A DNA stretch of 64,000 bases from the NCBI GenBank assembly GCA_026169045.1, contig JAPFDH010000108.1, positions 24,882 to 88,881 on the forward strand. Direction: 5' to 3'. Both the position numbers and the translations under genes were made by a program. Position 1 is the stretch's first letter; each line of letters begins with the position of its first letter. The notes under the pieces were generated by a model. The model was not told where the DNA came from. It was given only the letters and a program-made list of their open reading frames with translations, and ran no database searches. This document shows positions 34,822-43,163 of the stretch, one piece after another. Source of the DNA: Lachnospiraceae bacterium. GTDB lineage: Bacteria > Bacillota > Clostridia > Lachnospirales > Lachnospiraceae.

Positions 34822-36198
34822 ATGAGATGTTATCGTTGTAACAGTAAATTATCCGAGAATCGGGATATCTGTACAAAATGTGGAGCGGATATCCGTTTTT
34901 ACAAAAAGATCATTTATACATCGAACCAATATTATAATATTGGTCTGATGAAAGCAAGGGCAAGGGATTTGACGGGGGCGGCAGAAAGTCTGAGAACCTG
35001 TCTGCAGCTGAATAAAAAGAACGTCAATGCAAGAAACCTTTTGGGACTTGTATACTATGAGATGGGAGAAGCTGCCCAGGCACTGAAAGAGTGGGTGATC
35101 AGCAAAAATTATAAATATAGAAATAATATTGCCGATCATTATATTCAGGATTTACGGGATAATCGTCAGGCATTGGATGGCATGTCCCATAGCATTCATA
35201 AATTCAATCAGGCATTGGAATATGCTCAGACGGGTGCAATTGATTTGGCTGTCATTCAGCTGAAGAAAGTCATATCGGTTAATCCGAATTTGTTAAAAGC
35301 ATATCAGCTATTGGCGCTTTTGTATATTCATCAGCAGAAATATGATCAGGCCAGAATTGTATTGAGAAAATGTCTGGAAATAGACAGGGGAAATATCTGT
35401 GCAATCAGTTATCTGAAAGAATTAAGAAAGATGCGTCCTTCTTCTAAAAAAAGAAATCGGGAAGTGGTTGGTGAAACTGATCGCGAAGAGGTAATTATCC
35501 CGGTCAGAATGCGAGACTATGGAAGTTATCTTGCATCAGCCATTTATATTTTACTGGGAGCTGTGATTGCTTTAGGTATCCTGTATTATGTAGTGATTCC
35601 GGGAAAAGAGAAGGAAATTGCTGCCAATAACAAAGTCGATATGTCTTCTTATCAGGAAAAGTATGATGAGTTAAATGCAACGATTCGTACATTGGAAGAT
35701 CAGATTACCCAGCTTGAAAATGAAAAAGCAGATGTGGAAAGCAATTTGAATTCATCCAATGAAGAGTCCAATAACATTCAGGCAGCATATGACAAGATGC
35801 TGGAATTGGCAAATGTTTATATTGCAGGAGATTTGGTTCAAACAGTGACTCTGTATCAGCAGATTGATGGCAGTGCAGTAGATACCAGCAGCTATCAGCA
35901 AGTGTATAATACTGTAAAAGCGCAGTATGAAGGAAATGAGATCTATGACAAACTGATTGAGCAGGGGGACAATACATTAAAAACCGGAAATTATGCACAG
36001 GCAAAAACTTATTATGAAGCTGCCATGACAGTAAAGCCGGATCAGGACGAGCCTGTTTATCAGGCGGCATGGTGTGCGCAGAATGCCGGAGAAATTGATC
36101 GGGCCAAGGAATTGTATCAGAAGATCATTACGGAATTCCCAAGATCGTCTAAGTATAATGATGCCGCATCTCATTTAAGAGATCTGGGCGGTGCGTAA
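34822..36198 (+). CDS. Zinc-ribbon, membrane-anchored TPR protein
   Basis: The 458-residue protein has an N-terminal zinc ribbon ('RCYRCNSKL' and 'CTKCGADI') and cytoplasmic TPRs (about 35-200). A transmembrane helix 'SAIYILLGAVIALGILYYVV' (about 235-255), a coiled coil (270-320) and C-terminal extracytoplasmic TPRs (about 380-455, 'LKTGNYAQAKTYYEAAMTVK') follow. It probably scaffolds an envelope or division-related complex. ACGGAGGAAGCC precedes the ATG. Confidence 0.75.
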   Translation: MRCYRCNSKLSENRDICTKCGADIRFYKKIIYTSNQYYNIGLMKARARDLTGAAESLRTCLQLNKKNVNARNLLGLVYYEMGEAAQALKEWVISKNYKYRNNIADHYIQDLRDNRQALDGMSHSIHKFNQALEYAQTGAIDLAVIQLKKVISVNPNLLKAYQLLALLYIHQQKYDQARIVLRKCLEIDRGNICAISYLKELRKMRPSSKKRNREVVGETDREEVIIPVRMRDYGSYLASAIYILLGAVIALGILYYVVIPGKEKEIAANNKVDMSSYQEKYDELNATIRTLEDQITQLENEKADVESNLNSSNEESNNIQAAYDKMLELANVYIAGDLVQTVTLYQQIDGSAVDTSSYQQVYNTVKAQYEGNEIYDKLIEQGDNTLKTGNYAQAKTYYEAAMTVKPDQDEPVYQAAWCAQNAGEIDRAKELYQKIITEFPRSSKYNDAASHLRDLGGA

Positions 36199-36221
36199 AA
36201 AAGTATAGAGTAAGATAGAGA

Positions 36222-36260
36222 ACACACTACAAAAGAGAAAACTTTTGTGGTGTGTTTTTT
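36222..36260 (+). terminator. Terminator before the spoIIA operon
   Basis: ACACACTACAAAAG pairs with CTTTTGTGGTGTGT (one G-T mismatch), followed by T6. Confidence 0.9.
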
Positions 36261-36302
36261 ATGTTACGCGAAAAATGTAGAAAAAGGAAATAGGAGGCTA
36301 TT

Positions 36303-36632
36303 ATGGAGCAATCAGAAAAAAATTCAGACCAAGTAATGTATCGTACCGCTGGAACAAGTTTGATTATTATTCTTCCCGTGGAGGTAGACGATCATAATTG
36401 TAAGGGAATAGCAGAAACCACAGAGGAATATATCAGAAACAGAGTGGTAAAAAGAATGATATTTGATTTTAGCAAAACCGGGTTTATGGATAGTGCTGGA
36501 ATCGGTGTTCTTCTAGGCAGATATAAGCGAATGAAAGAATTGGGAGGTGAGGTCGCAGTAACCGGTGAGGATCAGCGAATTGAACGTATTTTAAAAATAT
36601 CTGGAATCTATCAGATTATCGGAAAAGTGTGA
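36303..36632 (+). CDS. spoIIAA: Anti-sigma-F factor antagonist SpoIIAA
   Basis: This 109-residue STAS-domain protein contains the phosphorylatable serine segment 'DFSKTGFMDSAGIGVLLGRY', the SpoIIAA signature. When dephosphorylated it binds SpoIIAB and releases sigma-F in the forespore. ATAGGAGG precedes the ATG. It is the first gene of the conserved spoIIAA-spoIIAB-sigF operon. Confidence 0.95.
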   Translation: MEQSEKNSDQVMYRTAGTSLIIILPVEVDDHNCKGIAETTEEYIRNRVVKRMIFDFSKTGFMDSAGIGVLLGRYKRMKELGGEVAVTGEDQRIERILKISGIYQIIGKV

Positions 36633-36687
36633 AGGATGAATGGGGCATGAACGTTTAAACGGTGGAAAAAGAATGGAGGATAAGAAA

Positions 36688-37197
36688 ATGGTGAAAGAGA
36701 AAAAAGAGGATAAGGAAACGAGAAAGCAAAAAGAAAAAATGCTTTTACAATTTGAAAGTTACTCCTGGAATGAAAGTTTTGCAAGAGTGACAGTGGCAGC
36801 ATATTTGGCGCGGTTAGATCCTACAGTGGAAGAGATGGAAGATGTTAAAACGGCTGTATCAGAAGCCGTCACAAATGCAGTTGTACATGGATATGAAGAT
36901 TGTGTTGGAAAAATTACTGTAGAAGCGGAAATTGATGAAATGCTTTTTACAGTAAAAATTCACGATGATGGATGCGGAATCGTGGATATAAAAAAAGCAA
37001 TGGAACCACTTTATACAGGTAAACCACAGTCGGAAAGAAGTGGAATGGGTTTTTCTTTTATGGAAGCTTTTATGGATGAGGTAAAAGTAGAATCTATGCC
37101 TGGAAAGGGAACGACTGTTATTATGAAAAAGAAAATAAGGAGGAGTCTCAATGGATCAAACGACCCGGTTAATCGAGGAGGCACACAACGGGGATAA
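36688..37197 (+). CDS. spoIIAB: Anti-sigma-F factor / serine kinase SpoIIAB
   Basis: The GHKL kinase has an N-box 'AVSEAVTNAVVHGYED', 'DDGCGI' and the glycine-rich 'ERSGMGFSFMEAFMD'. It binds sigma-F and phosphorylates SpoIIAA. ATG 36688 is preferred for GGAGGA at 36675-36680; in-frame ATGs at 36640 and 36673 are weaker. Both ends are unusual: there is a charged N-terminal extension before 'MLLQFESYSWNESFARV', and the C-terminus runs 16 codons into sigF, overlapping it by 47 bp. About 169 residues against roughly 145 in B. subtilis. Confidence 0.92.
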   Translation: MVKEKKEDKETRKQKEKMLLQFESYSWNESFARVTVAAYLARLDPTVEEMEDVKTAVSEAVTNAVVHGYEDCVGKITVEAEIDEMLFTVKIHDDGCGIVDIKKAMEPLYTGKPQSERSGMGFSFMEAFMDEVKVESMPGKGTTVIMKKKIRRSLNGSNDPVNRGGTQRG

Positions 37198-37867
37198 AAC
37201 AGCTAGAGATCGGCTTGTAGAAGAAAATTTGGGACTAATATGGAGTATTGTCAGGAGATTTAGCGGAAGAGGACAAGAAATGGAAGATTTGTTTCAAATC
37301 GGAAGTATTGGTCTGATGAAAGCAATTGACAAATTTGATTTTAGCTTTGGAGTAAAATTTTCTACGTACGCTGTACCGATGATAACCGGAGAAATTAAAC
37401 GTTTTCTCAGAGATGACGGAATGATAAAAGTCAGTCGTTCCTTAAAAGAAATGGCAATGAAAGCCAGAACACTTCAGGAAAATTATCATACGACAAAAGG
37501 CAGGGATCCGACGCTGGAAGAGTTGGCGGAGGAAATCGGAGTGAGCTGTGAAGAATTGGCAGTGGCTTTGGATTCCGTGTCGGAAGTGGAAAGTCTGCAA
37601 AAAACTATCTACCAGGGAGATGGAAGTGCAATTTCATTAATGGATAAACTGGAGCAGGAAGAAAAGGAAGATGAAAACATTATTAATCGTCTGGTTTTAA
37701 ATGATCTTTTTAATGGTTTGACAAAAGAAGAAAAGACAATTATTACGTTACGTTATTTTTATGATAAAACACAGACAGAAATAGCAAAACAGCTGGGAAT
37801 ATCTCAGGTTCAGGTATCCAGACTGGAAAAAAGAATTTTAAAACAGATGAGGGAAAAAATGGTATAG
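37151..37867 (+). CDS. sigF: RNA polymerase sigma-F (forespore)
   Basis: This 238-residue sigma-70 family factor has region 2 'MEDLFQIGSIGLMKAIDKFDF' and 'KFSTYAVPMITGEIKRFLRD', region 3 'GRDPTLEELAEEIGVSCEEL' and region 4 'GISQVQVSRLEKRILKQM'. Operon position and length fit sigma-F rather than sigma-G. AAGGAGGAG lies inside the end of spoIIAB before this ATG. Confidence 0.95.
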   Translation: MDQTTRLIEEAHNGDKTARDRLVEENLGLIWSIVRRFSGRGQEMEDLFQIGSIGLMKAIDKFDFSFGVKFSTYAVPMITGEIKRFLRDDGMIKVSRSLKEMAMKARTLQENYHTTKGRDPTLEELAEEIGVSCEELAVALDSVSEVESLQKTIYQGDGSAISLMDKLEQEEKEDENIINRLVLNDLFNGLTKEEKTIITLRYFYDKTQTEIAKQLGISQVQVSRLEKRILKQMREKMV

Positions 37868-37932
37868 AAGCAGAGAGTTTCCAGCATAAACAAGGATCAG
37901 ATGATTACAATAAAGAATGTCATCTGAGAAAA

Positions 37933-37963
37933 AAGGATTGTCAAAGATGGCAATCCTTTTTTT
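37933..37963 (+). terminator. Terminator between sigF and spoVAA
   Basis: AAGGATTGTCA pairs with TGGCAATCCTT across AAGA (one G-T), followed by T7. It separates the spoIIA and spoVA transcription units, consistent with different sigma control. Confidence 0.85.
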
Positions 37964-38005
37964 CTTACATGTTGAGACATGGGATCAGGAAGGGAGAGAA
38001 TAAGG

Positions 38006-38641
38006 GTGCCAGAAACTCTTTACGTTAAAGCGCAGCAATGCTGTCAAGTGACAGAAGATAATATTTTGCTTGGAAATGTTCTTAAGATGTGGTGTAAAAA
38101 CAAAGATATTTTAACCAAATGTATGGCGATCAAATTGGTTCACGTAAAAGATAAAAGTAAGGAAAATCGTTTTGTTTTTTCTATACTCGATATTGTACAG
38201 CTAATTCAAAAAAATTATCCCAATGTAGATGTTGAAAATATGGGAAATGAAGATTTTATTGTTCAATATAAAAAATCATCAGCTAACGTATTATGGTGGG
38301 AATGGACAAAAGCAATATTTGTTTTTATTGTGGTATTTGTCGGATCAGCTTTTGCTATCATGACGTTTAATGAGGATGTCAATGTGTCAGAAGTATTTGA
38401 AAATGTGTATTATCTGGTAACAGGAAGCTTACCAGAAGGATTTAATATTTTGCAGGCGGGATATTGTGTTGGTCTGGCAGTTGGAATATTAGTGTTTTAT
38501 AACCATTTTTGTAAGAAAAAAGTGACATCGGACCCCACTCCTTTGGATGTAGAGTTACGTTCTTATGAAACTGATATCTACACAACAGTTATCGATAATT
38601 ATTATCGGGATGAAGATAAAAAAGAAAGAGGATCTAAATAG
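38006..38641 (+). CDS. spoVAA: Stage V sporulation protein AA
   Basis: The N-terminal 'ETLYVKAQQCCQVTEDNILLGNVLKMWC' is the SpoVAA soluble domain. Two C-terminal helices follow ('TKAIFVFIVVFVGSAFAIM' and 'AGYCVGLAVGILVFY'). GTG 38006 has GGGAGAG at a good distance; an in-frame ATG 27 bp upstream is possible. SpoVAA is part of the SpoVA complex that moves Ca-dipicolinate into and out of spores. The next gene follows after 17 bp. Confidence 0.88.
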   Translation: MPETLYVKAQQCCQVTEDNILLGNVLKMWCKNKDILTKCMAIKLVHVKDKSKENRFVFSILDIVQLIQKNYPNVDVENMGNEDFIVQYKKSSANVLWWEWTKAIFVFIVVFVGSAFAIMTFNEDVNVSEVFENVYYLVTGSLPEGFNILQAGYCVGLAVGILVFYNHFCKKKVTSDPTPLDVELRSYETDIYTTVIDNYYRDEDKKERGSK

Positions 38642-38658
38642 GAGAATGAGAGGAATAC

Positions 38659-39078
38659 ATGAATTTTGTAAGACAGGTTATATTGGGGATGATGGGATTA
38701 TCAGCTGGCATAACAACAGCAGCCGGAGTATATGCATTAATTACAGTGGTCGGCATGATTCCCCGTCTGGCTGGGAAAAGTCGTACGGGGAAATATATTC
38801 ATTTTTATGAACTGGCGGTGATATTTGGAGGAATATGTGGCTGTGTAATCCAATTATATCAGATTCCGATTTGGGGAGGAAAAATGCTCCTGGGAATATT
38901 GGGAATATTTTATGGTATTTTTATAGGAAGTTTAATCATGTCATTAACAGAAATATTGGATGTTTTTCCCATTATGACACGACGAATTCGATTAATAAAG
39001 GGATTGCCGTATATTGTTTTGGCATTGGCAATGGGAAAGTCTATTGGGGCATTTTTATTTTTTTGGAAAGGATGGTAG
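38659..39078 (+). CDS. spoVAB: Stage V sporulation protein AB
   Basis: The 139-residue, multi-helix membrane protein has the SpoVAB pattern 'GLSAGITTAAGVYALITVVGMIPRLAGKSRTG' and 'IPIWGGKMLLGILGIFYGIFIGSL'. GAGAGG precedes the ATG. It partners with SpoVAA in many spore-formers. It ends 2 bp before spoVAC. Confidence 0.92.
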   Translation: MNFVRQVILGMMGLSAGITTAAGVYALITVVGMIPRLAGKSRTGKYIHFYELAVIFGGICGCVIQLYQIPIWGGKMLLGILGIFYGIFIGSLIMSLTEILDVFPIMTRRIRLIKGLPYIVLALAMGKSIGAFLFFWKGW

Positions 39079-39080
39079 AA

Positions 39081-39557
39081 ATGAAAGCAACACAGGAAGA
39101 AAAAATGGAATATGAGCAGTATATCAAACAGGTGACTCCAACCCATAGTACTGTTAAAAATGCATACAGAGCATTTATAACCGGAGGTGGAATTTGTTTG
39201 TTAGGTGAATTTTTAAATCAGGTTTTTCAGAAAAACGGGTTGCAAAAAGAACAGGCAGCTGCTTGGACTCTTATTATACTTATCGGAGCAGCTGTTATAC
39301 TTACTGGATTTAATTTATTTTCAAAATTGGCAAAATTTGGAGGAGCAGGAGTATTGGTTCCCATTACCGGATTTGCCAATTCTGTAGTGGCCCCTGCCAT
39401 TGAATATAAGAAAGAGGGACAGGTATTTGGAATAGGTGTAAAGATTTTTACAATTTCAGGCCCCGTTATCCTTTATGGTATCGTTGCTTCATGGCTGCTC
39501 GGAGTTGGGTATTATATTTTGATTTTAACAGGAATGATTTCAGGAGGTGCATCATGA
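39081..39557 (+). CDS. spoVAC: Stage V sporulation protein AC (mechanosensitive DPA channel component)
   Basis: The 158-residue membrane protein has 'AYRAFITGGGICLLGEF', 'GGAGVLVPITGFANSVVAPA', 'EYKKEGQVFGIGVKIFTISG' and a last helix 'GPVILYGIVASWLLG', all conserved in SpoVAC. The longer open frame starting at 38835 lies inside spoVAB; ATG 39081 with GGAAAGGATGG is the start. Its stop overlaps the spoVAD start (ATGA). Confidence 0.95.
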   Translation: MKATQEEKMEYEQYIKQVTPTHSTVKNAYRAFITGGGICLLGEFLNQVFQKNGLQKEQAAAWTLIILIGAAVILTGFNLFSKLAKFGGAGVLVPITGFANSVVAPAIEYKKEGQVFGIGVKIFTISGPVILYGIVASWLLGVGYYILILTGMISGGAS

Positions 39558-40204
39558 AACAGGGAAAATACAGTCAAAGGTTTGAACATAATGTTTTTAT
39601 TACAGAAGCAGCATCTGTGGCTGGAAAAAAGGAAGGAGAAGGGCCACTGGGAAAACTCTTCGATTATGTAGAAGAAGATTCTAAATTTGGGGAGGATAAC
39701 TGGGAGGCAGCGGAAAGCCAGATGCAAAAACAGGCAGCAGAAATGGCGATACAAAAAGCAGGAATTTCCAGAGGACAAATTCAGTATCTTTTAGGGGGTG
39801 ATTTATTGGGGCAAACGATTGCCACTTCCTTTGGGGTAATGGATCTTGATTTGCCGGTATTTGGACTATATGGAGCCTGCTCCACCATGGGAGAATCTTT
39901 GGCGTTGGGAAGTATGTTAATGAACGGAGGCGCAGGAGAGTATTTTCTTTGTGTGACATCCAGTCATTTTGCAACGGCAGAAAAACAGTTTCGTTTTCCT
40001 TTGGAATACGGAAATCAGCGTCCGAAATCATCGACCTGGACCGTGACAGGAGCAGCAGCTGTTTTATTGGGAAAGGAACATGGACGGGTGAAAGTCCGCG
40101 GAGTAACACCTGGAAAAATAGTTGATTTTGGAGTAAGAGATTCCATGAATATGGGGGCGGCAATGGCACCGGCTAATGGAATAATAGGACTATGTTCCGG
40201 ATAG
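39554..40204 (+). CDS. spoVAD: SpoVAD, C-terminally truncated
   Basis: The 216-residue product matches the first two thirds of SpoVAD: thiolase-like 'VFGLYGACSTMGESLALGSM' with the conserved Cys, 'SSHFATAEKQFRFPLEYGNQ' and 'DSMNMGAAMAPA'. After APA the frame reads NGIIGLCSG and stops. Normal SpoVAD has about 335 residues and continues with a 'TGDLG' region and a C-terminal GCGCSG-type cysteine motif; neither is present downstream in any frame. SpoVAD binds dipicolinic acid. The break falls at a highly conserved position and spoVAE is missing after it, so this is a real rearrangement or deletion rather than a sequencing slip. Confidence 0.88.
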   Translation: MKQGKYSQRFEHNVFITEAASVAGKKEGEGPLGKLFDYVEEDSKFGEDNWEAAESQMQKQAAEMAIQKAGISRGQIQYLLGGDLLGQTIATSFGVMDLDLPVFGLYGACSTMGESLALGSMLMNGGAGEYFLCVTSSHFATAEKQFRFPLEYGNQRPKSSTWTVTGAAAVLLGKEHGRVKVRGVTPGKIVDFGVRDSMNMGAAMAPANGIIGLCSG

Positions 40205-40223
40205 AAAGTTTCATAGAGGGAGT

Positions 40224-40251
40224 TTTACATATGTTCCGACTGTGGTATAAT
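40224..40251 (+). promoter_or_regulatory. Sigma-A promoter of the membrane-protein gene
   Basis: TTTACA at 40224-40229 and TATAAT at 40246-40251 are 16 bp apart. It starts 20 bp after the truncated spoVAD, so the downstream gene is independent of the sporulation operon. Confidence 0.7.
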
Positions 40252-40324
40252 AAAACTAAATATAAACATATCTGAGAAAGAAGTGAATGGGGAACGCTTT
40301 ATATATATGATTGGGGGGATATGT

Positions 40325-41083
40325 ATGGGGGAAAAACCAAAAAGGAATGTAGTAGAAGATACAAAAAAATTACAGCGGGAAAATGAAGAGTTAAAAGAAC
40401 GGTTATATCAAGAAGAGCAACAAAAAGAGAAAGAAAGACGTGGATTGTTTCTGACCATAATAACAATTTTAGGGATTTGTTTTGCGTTTAACTTTATTGT
40501 ACCATATATATTGGGACTGCACCAATCCGGATATTTTTTTGTAAAAAGGGTTATAGAACGCAAAAACATAAAGAAAGCCTTAGGGACAACAGCAGAGGAG
40601 CATATCCTTTTGGATGCGGATGTGTGGGAAAAGGAATATATCGGGCAGCTGGAAGAAATGGGATTTTCTATTGTTGAACGGACGACAGAACGAAATAATA
40701 TGGTAATGGACAGAGGAATATACGGCGAACGGTACGATGAGGAAATTAGTCGTTATGATTTAGCAGATGGAAAAGGAAGAATTTGTGTCACAAAAGATGT
40801 CAAAGGAAATGATTTGATTGCTGTGGACTTTTTTGAAACGGGAGAACATAGCAGGAAACTTATTTTTTTAGCATTAAGAGAAATTGCGGATCAACAGGGA
40901 TATTCCATTACAGAGGAAGAGATGGAAAAATGGATGGACGGAATTATACCAGGGCAGGTTACAGTAAAGAATTATAGAAATTTTCAAATAATGTTTTCCC
41001 GATTGGAGGGATATCCCCGCGGAGAATTGTATACAATAAAAGGTGAAAAAGATACCAGTGTTATGTTGCCGATACAAAAGTAA
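40325..41083 (+). CDS. Membrane-anchored protein of unknown function
   Basis: The 252-residue protein has an N-terminal charged coiled coil (about residues 10-40), one membrane helix 'GLFLTIITILGICFAFNFIV' and then a roughly 170-residue extracytoplasmic or cytoplasmic domain with no recognised fold. TTGGGGGGA precedes ATG 40325; an in-frame GTG at 40283 is less likely. Monocistronic between a promoter and a terminator. Confidence 0.55.
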   Translation: MGEKPKRNVVEDTKKLQRENEELKERLYQEEQQKEKERRGLFLTIITILGICFAFNFIVPYILGLHQSGYFFVKRVIERKNIKKALGTTAEEHILLDADVWEKEYIGQLEEMGFSIVERTTERNNMVMDRGIYGERYDEEISRYDLADGKGRICVTKDVKGNDLIAVDFFETGEHSRKLIFLALREIADQQGYSITEEEMEKWMDGIIPGQVTVKNYRNFQIMFSRLEGYPRGELYTIKGEKDTSVMLPIQK

Positions 41084-41094
41084 ACAAATAGTAA

Positions 41095-41128
41095 AAGCTG
41101 AGGAGCTATACATATCCTCAGCTTTTTA
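41095..41128 (+). terminator. Rho-independent terminator
   Basis: AAAGCTGAGGA at 41095-41105 pairs with TCCTCAGCTTT at 41115-41125, followed by further T residues. Confidence 0.88.
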
Positions 41129-41140
41129 TCTACGCGAAGA

Positions 41141-41225
41141 CAACGAGCCGTGTGCGGATGCTTGTATACGCATACGGCGACTGTCCGAGAACGTGAGAAA
41201 CTCGCAAAGTGTGTTTTTCATCGTT
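41141..41225 (+). repeat. Dispersed ~83-bp repeat, copy 2
   Basis: It begins CAACGAGCCGTGTGCGGATG and shares GAACGTGAGAAACTCGC with copy 1 at 32025-32107. It lies 13 bp after a terminator, like copy 1, with the same orientation relative to the upstream gene. The final hairpin arm is less well conserved here. Confidence 0.8.
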
Positions 41226-41249
41226 ATGTGTTTTTAACATATTTGATAA

Positions 41250-42083
41250 TTATTCAAATAAATAGGTATGGACAGCGTTTGTTGTTTCAAAACCAAATGT
41301 TTGATACAATTGGAATGCTGCAGTATTTTCATCGGATACCTGAACGCAGAGAAAAGAATAATCATCACTTAACTGCCGGGAAAGCATGAGAAGGGTGTCA
41401 AATGCGATATGCTGCCGCTGGAAAGGGGGAAGCACACCAAAACCAGCTAAATATACCAGATCTTCCTGGTATACACAAAAACCGACGCCCACATTGCTGC
41501 CATCTTTTTGTATGACAAAAGACTCCATGTCTGCCATATTGTCCTCAGTAACAAATTCTTCCACAAAGGATTGGGAAAATTCTTCGGGATAATCGGAAAA
41601 GCAGGCATGATGAAGTGAAGTCAACAATTCAGTATCCCGGCAGGGAAACAGAGAAATGGAAGACGGCATCATTTCAGATCCGGTTATGCGATACTGCAGG
41701 AGGTATTCTGTTTCGGTTCGAATACATTCTAATTTTTGAAGAACCGCAAGGGCATCCTTGCAATTGTCGTCTACAGTAAATAAAAAAGCCGGTCCAATAT
41801 TTTCCTCATAAGCCTGATCAAAGAGAAGATCAAAATAACCTTTGCGGCGATGATCGGGATGGGTAAAAGCATATACCAGACATTCTTCTTCATAACAGGT
41901 GAGAGAGAGAAAACTGATCAACTGTTGCTGTTCATCTGTGAGGAGATAAAAAATCTGGTTTTCATCGGTCTCTTCCGGATAGAGTTGGACAGAAATAGAT
42001 TCCTGAAGTTGGCAAATCTCTGCCAGTTCCAGCATGGCCAGTTTTTGTTTCTCTGTCAATTTTATATGTTTTGTAATATTCAT
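41250..42083 (-). CDS. GNAT-family N-acetyltransferase (tandem domains)
   Basis: The 277-residue protein has two GNAT-like halves. The N-terminal half contains 'VYAFTHPDHRRKGYFDLLF' (motif A, acetyl-CoA pyrophosphate loop). The C-terminal half has 'LVYLAGFGVLPPFQRQHIAFDTLLM' and 'QVSDENTAAFQLYQTFGFE'. The substrate is unknown. ATG 42083 has GGAGG at a suitable distance; an upstream ATG at 42098 overlaps that site. Confidence 0.8.
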   Translation of the reverse strand: MNITKHIKLTEKQKLAMLELAEICQLQESISVQLYPEETDENQIFYLLTDEQQQLISFLSLTCYEEECLVYAFTHPDHRRKGYFDLLFDQAYEENIGPAFLFTVDDNCKDALAVLQKLECIRTETEYLLQYRITGSEMMPSSISLFPCRDTELLTSLHHACFSDYPEEFSQSFVEEFVTEDNMADMESFVIQKDGSNVGVGFCVYQEDLVYLAGFGVLPPFQRQHIAFDTLLMLSRQLSDDYSFLCVQVSDENTAAFQLYQTFGFETTNAVHTYLFE

Positions 42084-42230
42084 TGCATTCCTCCGCATTT
42101 TATTGTCTTAATATAGGAAAACAGAAATAGGGATAGTGTCATCCGATATAGTCATGTTTATCTGTATGATAGAATAGCACGGAGAAAAAGAAAATACAAT
42201 ATGTTTTAAATGAGAGGATAGGCAGAATAC

Positions 42231-42277
42231 AAAACGGGCATCATTGGATCTGAAAATCCAATGATGCCCGTTTTAAA
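42231..42277. terminator. Strong bidirectional terminator
   Basis: AAAACGGGCATCATTGGAT pairs perfectly with ATCCAATGATGCCCGTTTT around a 6-nt loop. It lies right after the stop of the minus-strand FNT gene. A and T runs on both sides make it functional either way. Confidence 0.92.
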
Positions 42278-42278
42278 A

Positions 42279-42923
42279 TTAAATTGGCTGAGATGGAACA
42301 TGTTTTTTTTCAAGGCTACCAATAAAAAGTCCTCCGATAGCATTACCTAAAGTAACAGCAACAAGGCTGATTATGATTTTAAGTGGATCTGCTCCAAATG
42401 CCCAGGTATATGCTGATAAGTAATACATGTTTGCAACAATATGATCAAATCCGCAGAATACAAAAGCTGTAATAAACAGCCATACAAGGAAAATCTGAGG
42501 AAAAGAACCGGTTTTATACTTTTTCCCTACCAATACAGCATAGCTGACAAGAACAGCACAGAAAAATCCCATGATGGTTAGACTGATAAAGTTGTCATCG
42601 AGTTTTAATTGGCCTACGCTTTGCAAACGCTCTGCAATTTTTCCTTCAAATCGGGAAAAATGAGCAAGTGTGGCAACCAAAAAGGCTCCAATTGCATTTC
42701 CGATCCAGGCACAAAGCCAATCCATAAAATTGTATTCTCCTGTAGCAGCTGTCAAAGGACATACTCTGGTAAAAAGCATGTTATTGAAATTGAAAACAAG
42801 AAAAATACCTGTTGCAAAAAATAAAGATCCTACCATGGCATTGGGGATCATTAAGTAGGTCATGGCACCAAGAGAGATATAACCGCCGACCATAATGGCA
42901 CTGAAAAATTTTTCTTTTGTCAT
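42279..42923 (-). CDS. Formate/nitrite transporter (FocA/NirC family) channel
   Basis: The 214-residue, six-helix protein has the FNT pattern 'GSLFFATGIFLVFNFNNMLFTR', 'WIGNAIGAFLVATLAH' and 'AFVFCGFDHIVANMYYLSAY', whose histidine matches the central pore His of the family. It exports or imports formate, nitrite or a related monovalent anion. The frame extends upstream to 43025, but a promoter (42992-43019) lies inside that extension and GGAGAA supports ATG 42923. The N-terminal amphipathic helix is shorter than usual. Formate export would suit a PFOR-bearing fermenter. Confidence 0.82.
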   Translation of the reverse strand: MTKEKFFSAIMVGGYISLGAMTYLMIPNAMVGSLFFATGIFLVFNFNNMLFTRVCPLTAATGEYNFMDWLCAWIGNAIGAFLVATLAHFSRFEGKIAERLQSVGQLKLDDNFISLTIMGFFCAVLVSYAVLVGKKYKTGSFPQIFLVWLFITAFVFCGFDHIVANMYYLSAYTWAFGADPLKIIISLVAVTLGNAIGGLFIGSLEKKHVPSQPI

Positions 42924-42991
42924 TGTTTTTTCTCCTGTATTATAAACGTACATACATGGCCCCAAATAGGTCAATGCAAATGCCGCATAAA

Positions 42992-43019
42992 ATTTTATCA
43001 TAATTTGGGCGTTTGTCAA
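42992..43019 (-). promoter_or_regulatory. Promoter of the FNT gene
   Basis: On the minus strand, TTGACA (complement of 43014-43019) and TAAAAT (complement of 42992-42997) are 16 bp apart. Its position sets the FNT start at 42923. Confidence 0.65.
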
Positions 43020-43163
43020 TCCCAAATGCGAGTGTTTTTGAAAATATCCTGTTGAAGAAAAGAATCATTTTTGAAAGACTTTAAAAAATCATATAAAGAT
43101 GGTATGATGATTCTATTCATATATATAACAGATTACATATTTGGGAAATGGAGAGTATAAAAT

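Noticed and set aside
38835..39080. Upstream extension of spoVAC
   Set aside because: It overlaps spoVAB in another frame; ATG 39081 has the proper site and the family start.
42924..43025. N-terminal extension of the FNT channel
   Set aside because: The segment contains a well-spaced promoter and lacks a ribosome binding site.
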